Origin: JBAXXL01 sp038206725
GTDB taxonomy: Bacteria; Bacteroidota; Ignavibacteria; Kapaibacteriales; UBA2268
Length of the DNA: 64,000 nucleotides
NCBI GenBank assembly: GCA_038206725.1
Contig: JBBRAO010000005.1
Location: forward strand, 45,482-109,481
Reading direction: 5' to 3'
Program-made: the position numbers and the translations under genes
In this document: piece by piece, positions 35,678 through 44,094 of the stretch
Layout of the letters: each line of letters begins with the position of its first letter
How positions within the stretch are numbered: the stretch's first letter is position 1
Notes under the pieces: generated by a model
Databases searched by the model: none
What the model saw: only the letters and a program-made list of their open reading frames with translations
What the model was told of the DNA's origin: nothing

Positions 35678-38600
35678 TTATTTATGATATTTAGATAATA
35701 TTTTTTTTGCAGTGCTTTCGCTAATGCCTTTTCTTTCTGCATAATTCTTTAATTGTTCATCGCTGATATTCCCGATGCTGAAATATTGCGCCCTTTCGTT
35801 AGCGAAAATCAATCCGCAGGCTGAGGCTCCGGGTTGCATCATATAACTTTCGGTTAAGTGTATATCCAAATTCTGTTCAACTTTAAGCAAATCAGACAAT
35901 TTACGTTTTTCGGTGTGGTCGGGACAAGCAGGATAACCGTAAGCCGCGCGAATACCTTGGTATTTATCATTATGCAAGTCTGCAATTGTCAAATTTTCGT
36001 TTTCGGCATATCCCCATAAATTCTTTCTGGTTTCTTGATGAATGTATTCCGTTAATGCTTCGGTTAATCTATCTGCTAAAGCTTTGAGCATAATTGCCGC
36101 ATAATCATTGCCTTCGGCTTTGTATTGCACTTCCAAAGTGTCCAATCCAAAACCCGCCGACACAGCGTAAAGTCCTATATAATCTTCTCTCCCGCTTGAT
36201 TTGGGTGCGATGAAGTCAGAAAGGCAGAGGTTTGCCGGGCGGTTTTGCTGTTGCTGGCGAAGATTATTCAGAACTACTTCTATAGAATTATCGGACACAT
36301 TATATACGTGTATATCATCATTAACCGAATTTGCCGGAAACAAACCTATAGCCGCTTTTAAAGTCAAGAGTTTTTGATCACTTAGCAAAGTTAACATTTC
36401 ACGCGCTTCTTCGATTAGCTTCATTACCTTTTCGGAATTTTCTTTATTATTCAGCACATCCGGATATTTATCCTTGATTTCCCAAACGTGTAGAAAATAT
36501 GTCCAATTAATAAATGGTATTACTTTTTCGATTTCAACTTCTTTGAAATAAGTTACCCCAAGATTTTTCGGTTTTACAGCTTTAAAATTTTCCCAATCAA
36601 GTTTCAATGAATTACTTCGCGCAGAGGCAAGCGAAATAATTTTTTCGGGGATAGCATAAAAATTAGCTCTGATTTTTTCATATTCATTATTCAGATTTCT
36701 TATGTACTCTTCCCTATCCGTTTCCGAAAAAAGCTTCCTCAGAATTGATACACTCGTTGAAGCATCTTTAACATAGATTACAGGATAATCGTAAACCGGC
36801 GCAATTCGCACCGCTGTATGAATAATCGAAGTTGTCGCCCCGCCAATTAACAGCGGAATCTTGAATCCCTGCTTCTGAAGCTCGGTTGCTATTTGAATCA
36901 TCTCGTCAAGCGAAGGAGTTATCAAACCGCTCAATCCAATAGCGTCCACCTCCTGCAGTTTTGCAGTTTCCAATATTAATTCACTCGACACCATTACCCC
37001 GAGGTCAATTACTTCATAATCACCGCATTGAATGACTACCGACACAATATTTTTGCCAATATCGTGTACGTCGCCCTTAACAGTTGCCAGTAAAATCTTT
37101 TTTCGTTTGCCGGCAGGTGGGTTATTCGGGTTCAGGTTATTCGCACATTCAATAATCGGAATCAGCCTATCAACGGCGTTTTTCATCACCCGCGCGCTTT
37201 TTATCACCTGCGGCAGGAACATCTTACCTTCACCGAACAAATGCCCAACCTTGTTCATCCCTTCCATCAGCGGACCTTCGATTATCTCTAATGGATGACC
37301 GCAAGCTTCGACCGCCTCGGCTATATCAGCGGACATATTCTCGGTAATCCCGTGAAGAAGACTATTTTCAATTCGTTCAGTTACACACTTCGTATGTTCT
37401 ATATTTGCCTCTACAAGAGGTTCATCCGATTTATGTTCATCGGCATATTTAAGTAAATTATCAGTTGAATTAGGATCAGTGTTTAAAATTAGTGATTTTA
37501 ATATATTCCTTAAATCCTCAGGGATATCTTCGTAAAGCGGCATATTTCCGACATTAACAATACCCATATCCAAACCCGCTTTAACCGCGTGGTATAAGAA
37601 AACGCTGTGCATAGCCGAGCGAATTGTATCATTACCACGGAAAGCATAGGACAAATTACTGATACCTCCGCTTGTCATAGCAAACGGCAGATTAGATTTA
37701 ATCCATTTAACGGCATTGATGAAATTCAAGGCATAGTTATTATGTTCATCCATTCCCGTCCCGATAGTTAATATATTCACATCGAATATTATGTTTTGAG
37801 GTGGAATGTTCAATTTTTCGGTTAGCAATGAGTAAGCTCTTCGGCAGATTTCGATTTTCCTTTCATAAGAAACAGCCTGCCCTTCTTCGTCGAAAGCCAT
37901 CACAATCATTGCCGCGCCCAATTGGTTGATTTTCAAAGCCCGTTCAAGAAAAACTTCTTCACCGTCTTTCAGGCTGATCGAATTAACTATACCCTTACCT
38001 TGAAGACATTTCAACCCCGATTCAATAACCGACCATCTTGAAGAGTCTATCATAATAGGCACTTTTGCTATGTCCGGTTCTGAAGCTAAATAATTGAGAA
38101 AATGCACCATTTCTTCTTCAGCATTTAGCATTGAGTCATCCATATTGACATCAATGATTTGCGCTCCTGAATCCACTTGTCGGCGGGCAATTTCTATAGC
38201 TTCATCATATTTCTTCTCTCTAATCAATCGCGCAAACAATCGGCTTCCGGTTACATTTGTCCGCTCGCCGATATTGATAAAATTAGACTCTTTAGTAATG
38301 ACTAAGGGCTCCAAACCGCTTAGTTTTAAGATTTTCTTTTCATCCGTCATCTGTCGTGGAGTTGCATTTTGAGCCGCTTGAGCAAAAAGCTTGATATGCT
38401 CGGGTGATGTTCCGCAACATCCGCCGATGATATTCACCAAACCATCATCAACAAAACTTTTGATATAATCAGTCATTTGTTGAGGACTTTCATCATATCC
38501 ACCAAACTGATTCGGCAAACCGGCATTCGGGTAAACGTGAACATAACAATTGGCATTTGCGGCGACTGTTTTCAAAAAAGGTCTGATTTCTTTAGCTCCC

Positions 38601-39340
38601 AGCGAACAATTTAATCCAATGCTTAAAGGTTTGGCGTGAGCAACCGAAACGATAAACGCTTCCAAGGTCTGGCCTGTCAAGGTTCGTCCGCTTTTATCGC
38701 CAACAGTACAGGAAAGCATAATCGGCAATCGGCGGCTCCTATTTTGAAAAACCTTTTCCAAGGCGTATATAGCCGCTTTCGCATTCAGTGTGTCGAATAT
38801 GGTTTCAATTAAAAACAAATCAACTCCGCCATCAAATAAGCCATTTATTTGCTCAATATATGCTCCGGCTAAGTTATGGAAAGTAAGCGCCCGATAAGCA
38901 GGCTGATCAACTTTTGGCGACATCGAAGTAGTTTTTCCGGTTGGACCTATGGAACCCGCAACATAGCGAGGTCTGCACGTTTTTTTACTATACTCATCAA
39001 CTAGCGAGCAAGCAATTTTAGCCGCCGAGTAATTAATCTCATAAACGAAATTTTCTAAACCATAATCTTCAAGCGAAACGCGCTGTGAATTAAATGTATT
39101 GGTTTCGATTATATCCGCACCGGCAGTCAAATAGTCTCGGTGTATTGACGAGATTAATTCAGGTTTGGTCAAAGAAAGAATATCGTTACAACCTTTCAAC
39201 GGATGAGGATGGGACTTGAACATTTCACCGCGGTAATCGGATTCCTCAAGGCGAAACTTCTGGATTTGTGTACCCATCGCTCCGTCTAATACAAGAATTC
39301 TTTTCTTTAGTTCTTCGATTATATTTGATTCAGTTTTCAT
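35678..39340 (-). CDS. metH: Cobalamin-dependent methionine synthase, full-length
   Basis: The 1220-residue enzyme has the four canonical modules. The homocysteine-binding barrel (about 1-330) has zinc ligands in GLNCS and GGCCGTSPEH. The pterin/methyl-THF barrel (about 350-620) has FINIGERTNVTGS. The cap and B12 domain (about 640-890) has KGDVHDIGKNI, GLSGLITPS and IGGATTS, including the cobalt-ligand His of DVHDIG. The SAM-binding reactivation domain (about 900-1220) has GYPACPDHTEK. It transfers a methyl group from methyl-THF to homocysteine through cobalamin. It leads the metH-metF operon behind a SAM riboswitch and terminator (39405-39618), so transcription should fall when SAM is plentiful. 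Complete length implies reductive reactivation is retained. Confidence 0.98.
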   Translation of the reverse strand: MKTESNIIEELKKRILVLDGAMGTQIQKFRLEESDYRGEMFKSHPHPLKGCNDILSLTKPELISSIHRDYLTAGADIIETNTFNSQRVSLEDYGLENFVYEINYSAAKIACSLVDEYSKKTCRPRYVAGSIGPTGKTTSMSPKVDQPAYRALTFHNLAGAYIEQINGLFDGGVDLFLIETIFDTLNAKAAIYALEKVFQNRSRRLPIMLSCTVGDKSGRTLTGQTLEAFIVSVAHAKPLSIGLNCSLGAKEIRPFLKTVAANANCYVHVYPNAGLPNQFGGYDESPQQMTDYIKSFVDDGLVNIIGGCCGTSPEHIKLFAQAAQNATPRQMTDEKKILKLSGLEPLVITKESNFINIGERTNVTGSRLFARLIREKKYDEAIEIARRQVDSGAQIIDVNMDDSMLNAEEEMVHFLNYLASEPDIAKVPIMIDSSRWSVIESGLKCLQGKGIVNSISLKDGEEVFLERALKINQLGAAMIVMAFDEEGQAVSYERKIEICRRAYSLLTEKLNIPPQNIIFDVNILTIGTGMDEHNNYALNFINAVKWIKSNLPFAMTSGGISNLSYAFRGNDTIRSAMHSVFLYHAVKAGLDMGIVNVGNMPLYEDIPEDLRNILKSLILNTDPNSTDNLLKYADEHKSDEPLVEANIEHTKCVTERIENSLLHGITENMSADIAEAVEACGHPLEIIEGPLMEGMNKVGHLFGEGKMFLPQVIKSARVMKNAVDRLIPIIECANNLNPNNPPAGKRKKILLATVKGDVHDIGKNIVSVVIQCGDYEVIDLGVMVSSELILETAKLQEVDAIGLSGLITPSLDEMIQIATELQKQGFKIPLLIGGATTSIIHTAVRIAPVYDYPVIYVKDASTSVSILRKLFSETDREEYIRNLNNEYEKIRANFYAIPEKIISLASARSNSLKLDWENFKAVKPKNLGVTYFKEVEIEKVIPFINWTYFLHVWEIKDKYPDVLNNKENSEKVMKLIEEAREMLTLLSDQKLLTLKAAIGLFPANSVNDDIHVYNVSDNSIEVVLNNLRQQQQNRPANLCLSDFIAPKSSGREDYIGLYAVSAGFGLDTLEVQYKAEGNDYAAIMLKALADRLTEALTEYIHQETRKNLWGYAENENLTIADLHNDKYQGIRAAYGYPACPDHTEKRKLSDLLKVEQNLDIHLTESYMMQPGASACGLIFANERAQYFSIGNISDEQLKNYAERKGISESTAKKILSKYHK

Positions 39341-39404
39341 TGCTTTATTTATAATTACCTGTGGTAGCTAAAAACACGTTTAATTTACATAATTGGTGTA
39401 CGCT

Positions 39405-39450
39405 ACAAAAAAACTCTCTTTTGAAAGTTGATACTTTTCGAAAGAGAGTT
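39405..39450 (-). terminator. Riboswitch expression-platform terminator upstream of metH
   Basis: On the minus strand aactctcttt ... aaagagagtt, with further pairing inside (gaaaagt/acttttc-like), forms a long stem followed by seven T. It sits between the SAM aptamer and the metH start, 65 bases before the ATG, where a premature terminator is expected. Confidence 0.85.
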
Positions 39451-39519
39451 CTCGTAACCATATTCCGTAATTCAGAATTATATATAACAATGAATCGGCT
39501 GAATTCGGATAAAGCGTAA

Positions 39520-39618
39520 AATTATCACTCCCTTTCGGGCAGGTTTTGGCACCTTATCTTTTCACGGATGGTTGCCAGAGGTTCACGGAGCCTGTTCTCT
39601 CCCCTCTTCTTTATAATC
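39520..39618 (-). promoter_or_regulatory. SAM riboswitch (S-box, SAM-I-like) controlling metH-metF
   Basis: The minus strand reads gattat (P1) then gaagaggggagagaacaggc, ctccgtgaacctctggcaacc, an internal helix, and aaggtgccaaaacctgcc before cgaaaggg and the closing ataatt. These are the S-box core elements: the P2/P3 region with GGCAACC, and AAGGTGCCAAA leading to P4. It lies about 180 bases upstream of metH and is followed by an intrinsic terminator. That makes an OFF switch: SAM binding favours termination and lowers methionine synthase and MetF. Identification is by motif reading; a covariance search would settle the subclass. Confidence 0.92.
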
Positions 39619-39792
39619 AAACACTCCATCGAAAATCGAGGAATATTTGAATTAAATTGTAATGCCAAGTATTACAAGTCAATAATAAAAAAGAACGATT
39701 TTATAAATTTCAAAAATTTATAATTACAAAATTATGTATTTTATTCGATAAAATCAAATTTCTTAATATTTTTATCAATTAAATTCCATTTT

Positions 39793-40446
39793 TTATGTGG
39801 CGGCTTTCGACGATTTCTTATGTCTAATCCATTCAATTACAGCAGGTAAAATTGAAATTAAAATTATTACAATTATTACAAATTCGAAGTTATCTTTAAC
39901 GAATGGTATATTGCCGAAAAAATATCCTAAAGCCAAGAAAATCCCAACCCAAAAAATACCACCAAATATGTTATACGATAAGAAATATCGATAAGACATC
40001 TTACCGGCACCGGCTACGAATGGAGCAAAAGTTCGTACTATAGGGACAAAACGAGCTAAAAATATAGTTTTACCACCGTGCTTTTTAAAAAACTTGTGCG
40101 TTTTCTCGAGGTACTCTTTTTTAATCAACCTAAGTTCCCCTCGCTCGGCTTTATTACCTAATTTACTACCTATCCAATAATTACAAGCATCTCCTAAAAC
40201 AGCGGCTATAGCCATAACAACAAAAAGCAATCCTATGTTTAAATGACTTGCGGCTATTGCGGCAAAAGTACCTGCGGCAAAAATCAATGAATCCCCTGGC
40301 AAAAATGGTGTTACTACTAAACCGGTTTCACAGAAAATTACTAAAAACAAAATTACATATGTCAAAGTACCATATTGCTGGATTATATCGGCTAGATACT
40401 TATCCAAATGCAAAAAAACGTCAACCAACGAAGCTAAAATTTCCAT
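39793..40446 (-). CDS. DedA/VTT family membrane protein
   Basis: The 217-residue integral membrane protein has the VTT/DedA signature segments: LVVTPFLPGDSLIFAAG, a glycine-rich second helix, and FARFVPIVRTFAPFVAG with the conserved FxRxxPxxR pattern, then YRYFLSYNIFGGIFW. DedA proteins are inner-membrane proteins linked to lipid-carrier or phospholipid translocation, membrane potential and envelope integrity. The gene is 24 bases after glgP on the same strand and is the last gene of the 46602-39793 run. Length and motifs are normal. The exact lipid substrate cannot be told. Confidence 0.93.
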   Translation of the reverse strand: MEILASLVDVFLHLDKYLADIIQQYGTLTYVILFLVIFCETGLVVTPFLPGDSLIFAAGTFAAIAASHLNIGLLFVVMAIAAVLGDACNYWIGSKLGNKAERGELRLIKKEYLEKTHKFFKKHGGKTIFLARFVPIVRTFAPFVAGAGKMSYRYFLSYNIFGGIFWVGIFLALGYFFGNIPFVKDNFEFVIIVIILISILPAVIEWIRHKKSSKAAT

Positions 40447-40470
40447 AATCCTCTTTTAAATTTAGTGTTA

Positions 40471-42948
40471 TTAGATTTTATTTAATTTCCAAATATCTTT
40501 ATTATACTCTAAAATAGTCCGGTCAGTTGAAAACTTTCCCGAATTTGCAGTATTCATAATTGATTTTTTTGTCCAAAGCTTTTTGTTACAAAAATCCTTT
40601 TCAGCTAATTTCTGCTTTTCGATATAATCGGAATAATCGGCTAAAAGGCAATAAAAATCAATCGTTCTAAGATGTTCAACTATATCATCAAATATACCGA
40701 ATTCTATAGGTGAAAAGTAATTGTTTTCAATCATATCAATAACTCTTGACAATTCCGGATTAGCATCAATATATTGACTTGGCACATACCCATTTAATTT
40801 CAAATTGAAAATTTCATCCGCATCAAGACCAAATATATATGCGTTGTCTATGCCTACTTCTTGAATCATCTCAATATTAGCACCGTCTTGAGTACCAATA
40901 GTTATTGCACCGTTCATCATAAATTTCATATTACCCGTACCGGAGGCTTCCAAACCGGCAGTAGAAATTTGTTCCGATAAATCCGAAGCGGGGATGATTA
41001 ATTCTGCAAGAGAAACCGAGTAATTAGGTATAAATATCACCTTCAATCTGCCGTTTATTTCGGTATCATTATTAATAACACGCGCTACAGCATTGATTAA
41101 TCGTATGATACGTTTAGCCAAGTTATATCCGGGAGCGGCTTTACCTGCAAAAATCACAACTCTGTCACTGCCAACCGTCTCAGGGTAATCCTTGATTCGA
41201 TTGTAAAGTGTAATGACGTGAAGCAGATTCAGGAGTTGTCTTTTATATTCGTGAATTCTTTTAATATGAACATCAAATAGAGCATTAGGATTTAATTCAA
41301 TATTCTGCGTTTCTTTGATATAATGAATTAATTTATTCTTGTTCTCGATTTTTATTTTTTGCCAATCACATTGAAAATCTTCATCTTCTGCAAAACAAGC
41401 TATCTCTTTAACTTTATAGAGATTATTTATCCAATCGTTCCCGATGTTATTGGTTAACAGTTCAGAAAGCAATGGATTTGCCTTCGAAATCCATCTTCTT
41501 TGCGTTACACCGTTAGTTTTGTTAGAAAATTTCTCCGGCATAAAGTCGTAAAAATCTTTAAACAGCCTTTTTTTCAGAATATCGGTATGCAATTCAGCAA
41601 CACCGTTAATTGAAAAACTTCCAACAACGGCAAGGTGCGCCATTTTGATTGTTTTGTCTGAACCTTCGGAAACTAATGACATATCGCGAATTTTATCCAA
41701 ATCGTTGCGATAATGCATCCGTACTTTATCTAAAAATCGTTGGTTTATCTCATAAATAATTTGCAAATGCCTAGGTAATAGACGGCCAAGTAAATTTACA
41801 GACCAGCGCTCTAAGGCTTCGTCCAAAACAGTGTGATTGGTATAAGCAAAAGTCTTACTTGTGATATTCCAAGCATTTTGCCAAGAAAAACCTTCCTCGT
41901 CAACTAAAATGCGCATCAACTCCGCTATTGCTATAGCAGGATGGGTATCGTTTAGCTGTATAACAGTTTTTTCGTGGAAATTTTCTAATGAGGGGTTTTT
42001 CGTTTTGTGCTTGCGGATAATGTCCTGAAGCGAAGCAGAAACGAAGAAATACTGTTGTTTCAGGCGTAATTCTTTGCCTTGCATAGTATTATCGTTCGGG
42101 TACAATACCTTGGATATATTCTCTGATTCATTCTTGCCTTCGACAGAGCGAATGTAATCACCTTGATTGAATTGGTTTAAGTCGAAATCTTTCGCGGCTT
42201 TCGCTTCCCACAATCGCAAACTATTAACAACATCATTTTTATAACCGGGAATAGGAATATCGTAAGCTAAAGCTAAAACATCGCTCGTGGAATTCCAATC
42301 CATATATAGTCGTCCAGTACTATCTAAGCGACTTTCTACTTTTCCATAAAATCGAATCTTATATGAATGGTCAGGACGTGACAGTTCCCAAGGACTGCCG
42401 AATTTCAACCAATTATCGGGTTTTTCTATCTGTTCGTCGTGCTCTATTCTTTGCTCAAAAATTCCATATTGATATCGAATACCATAACCGATCGCTGGGA
42501 GTTCCAAAGTAGCCATTGAGTCCAAGAAGCACGCAGCTAATCTGCCTAAACCACCATTACCCAAACCCATATCGTGTTCGTATTCTAGAATTTCATCTAA
42601 ATCCCAACCATTTTTGCCCAATACTTCTCTGCATTTATCATAAATTCCGAGATTGATTAGTGATGTTCCCAACAATCTACCCATTAGAAATTCCATAGAT
42701 AGATAATACAGTTTCCTGCCGTGGTCATCATATATTTTTTTTCGGGTTCTGAGCCACTTTTTTACTAATTCATCGCGAATGCTTAGAGCTGTTGCACGAA
42801 AAATATCTTCAGCCAGCAAATTTGTTTTGTCCTTAACAAGCCGAAACTCTAGGTTTTCGGCAATAGATTCCTCAATCGATTTTTTATATTCACTGTAATC
42901 AGTAAAAAATATTGATCCGTCGTAAGATACATTCTTACTAAGAGACAT
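40471..42948 (-). CDS. glgP: Glycogen/alpha-glucan phosphorylase
   Basis: The 825-residue protein of GT35 type begins with a short leader, then RKIYDDHGRKLYYLSMEFLMGR and GNGGLGRLAACF, both hallmark phosphorylase segments. NDTHPAIAIAELMR and the PLP-binding SGTGNMKFMMNG with Lys675 follow. It phosphorolyses alpha-1,4-glucans to glucose-1-phosphate in the cytoplasm. Length matches bacterial and eukaryotic classical phosphorylases (about 800-840). It is the fourth gene of a closely spaced minus-strand run (26 bases after the biotin-carrier gene). No other glycogen genes are in the window, so its placement with an outer-membrane receptor and biotin carrier is not an obvious functional set. Confidence 0.97.
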   Translation of the reverse strand: MSLSKNVSYDGSIFFTDYSEYKKSIEESIAENLEFRLVKDKTNLLAEDIFRATALSIRDELVKKWLRTRKKIYDDHGRKLYYLSMEFLMGRLLGTSLINLGIYDKCREVLGKNGWDLDEILEYEHDMGLGNGGLGRLAACFLDSMATLELPAIGYGIRYQYGIFEQRIEHDEQIEKPDNWLKFGSPWELSRPDHSYKIRFYGKVESRLDSTGRLYMDWNSTSDVLALAYDIPIPGYKNDVVNSLRLWEAKAAKDFDLNQFNQGDYIRSVEGKNESENISKVLYPNDNTMQGKELRLKQQYFFVSASLQDIIRKHKTKNPSLENFHEKTVIQLNDTHPAIAIAELMRILVDEEGFSWQNAWNITSKTFAYTNHTVLDEALERWSVNLLGRLLPRHLQIIYEINQRFLDKVRMHYRNDLDKIRDMSLVSEGSDKTIKMAHLAVVGSFSINGVAELHTDILKKRLFKDFYDFMPEKFSNKTNGVTQRRWISKANPLLSELLTNNIGNDWINNLYKVKEIACFAEDEDFQCDWQKIKIENKNKLIHYIKETQNIELNPNALFDVHIKRIHEYKRQLLNLLHVITLYNRIKDYPETVGSDRVVIFAGKAAPGYNLAKRIIRLINAVARVINNDTEINGRLKVIFIPNYSVSLAELIIPASDLSEQISTAGLEASGTGNMKFMMNGAITIGTQDGANIEMIQEVGIDNAYIFGLDADEIFNLKLNGYVPSQYIDANPELSRVIDMIENNYFSPIEFGIFDDIVEHLRTIDFYCLLADYSDYIEKQKLAEKDFCNKKLWTKKSIMNTANSGKFSTDRTILEYNKDIWKLNKI

Positions 42949-42974
42949 AATGCACCTTTAGTTTAATAGATTAG

Positions 42975-43286
42975 TTAAACAATCTCAAATAATTCTTGGT
43001 TTTTTGTAACTTTTTGGGAGGTTGAAACCAGTATATCCTTAACTATTCCATCTATCGGGGCTTTGTAAATATTTCTCATTTTCATAGCTTCTAGTACGAG
43101 TACGGGTTGTTGCGCTTTTACTTTATCGCCTTTTTTTACATATATTTCGCGAATACTACCCGGTATGAAAGCTTTTGCTAAACCTAAATTTTCAGGTTTA
43201 AACTTCTTTCTGTTATCGAACATTTTATTCGTTTTTGTTTGATACTTAGTATCATCCAAAACAAATTCTTCAAATTTATCGTTCAT
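42975..43286 (-). CDS. Biotin/lipoyl carrier protein (small BCCP-like)
   Basis: The 103-residue protein has a C-terminal biotinyl domain with the biotinylation motif EAMKM (Lys69) and the usual second half APIDGIVKDILVSTSQKV. The N-terminal 35 residues are polar and lack the long Pro/Ala linker of AccB. It probably carries carboxybiotin for a decarboxylase or acyl-CoA/pyruvate carboxylase whose catalytic subunits are elsewhere. Gaps are 24 bases to the upstream MqnA-like gene and 26 bases to glgP, so it is within one operon. It could be an OadA/PycB-type carrier or an AccB-like one; the short length favours the former. Confidence 0.85.
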   Translation of the reverse strand: MNDKFEEFVLDDTKYQTKTNKMFDNRKKFKPENLGLAKAFIPGSIREIYVKKGDKVKAQQPVLVLEAMKMRNIYKAPIDGIVKDILVSTSQKVTKNQELFEIV

Positions 43287-43310
43287 TTTAATCTCTAATA
43301 ATTTTCGTTA

Positions 43311-44063
43311 TTAATTAATTTCAGCGACGTTGATATCTGCAATTTCGCTTACCAAAGTGTGATAATAAAACAAATCTGCAGTTCTTTCGAGAGCTTCTTT
43401 ATGAATATCGTTCCATTCGATAAGGTACTTACCGTTTCTTTCTTCTTCCGTATCGGAATAAACGATATCTAATACCTTGTCAGCTTCGTCAGTTCCAACA
43501 AATAGCTTAATGTAATCGTTAATTTTTATATCAAATTCTTCATTAAACCCCGCCCAATATGCGAGGGGTAATGGCAAATCGTAGGATAAAAACCAATCCT
43601 CAGTTATATCAATACTCCCTTCGCTTGGACTTTTTAGAAGTAAAGCCGCGTCATATTTCGCTAAAGCTTCTTCAAGATTAGCGGAATCTTTGATAAAATC
43701 AATAATCATATCATATCGTTCAGCTAAAAGAATTCGTGTAACGGCTAATAAATATTCATTTTCAAAATCAACGGAGCTATTATTTATAGTTCTTAAATTT
43801 GGTTTAAAATTCAATGATAGTAAACCGCTATAACCTTGTACGGCAAGGCACGCTCCCGGAATAATCCGGTAATCGCCTTTGCCCATACCACGGAAATAAT
43901 CCAATGGAGACAACAAAGCCACGTCCACGAGCCGTTTGCGGAATAAATCACCCACACGTTCAGGAGTTGCTTTTATCAATTCAATATTGTTAGACTTACA
44001 AACTTCGTCAACATTTTTCAATATCAAATTAAAAATACTATTTTGCGGAATTGCTATTTTCAT
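43311..44063 (-). CDS. MqnA/MqnD-like (menaquinone biosynthesis-type, periplasmic-binding fold) protein
   Basis: The 250-residue protein has no signal peptide and has the two-lobed binding-protein pattern of the VitK2_biosynth family. An early TPERVGDLFRKRLVDVALLSPLDYF resembles the small-molecule loop of chorismate dehydratase (MqnA). A mid-protein CLAVQGYSGLLSL and later DAALLLKSPSEGSID follow. In the futalosine pathway MqnA dehydrates chorismate and MqnD cleaves cyclic futalosine. No other menaquinone gene is adjacent, and the sequence differs enough that a role in binding another small molecule is possible. It sits 31 bases after the TonB-type barrel gene and 24 bases before the biotin carrier. 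Confidence 0.6.
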   Translation of the reverse strand: MKIAIPQNSIFNLILKNVDEVCKSNNIELIKATPERVGDLFRKRLVDVALLSPLDYFRGMGKGDYRIIPGACLAVQGYSGLLSLNFKPNLRTINNSSVDFENEYLLAVTRILLAERYDMIIDFIKDSANLEEALAKYDAALLLKSPSEGSIDITEDWFLSYDLPLPLAYWAGFNEEFDIKINDYIKLFVGTDEADKVLDIVYSDTEEERNGKYLIEWNDIHKEALERTADLFYYHTLVSEIADINVAEIN

Positions 44064-44094
44064 AATACAAATATAATCAAATCATTCGATATGA

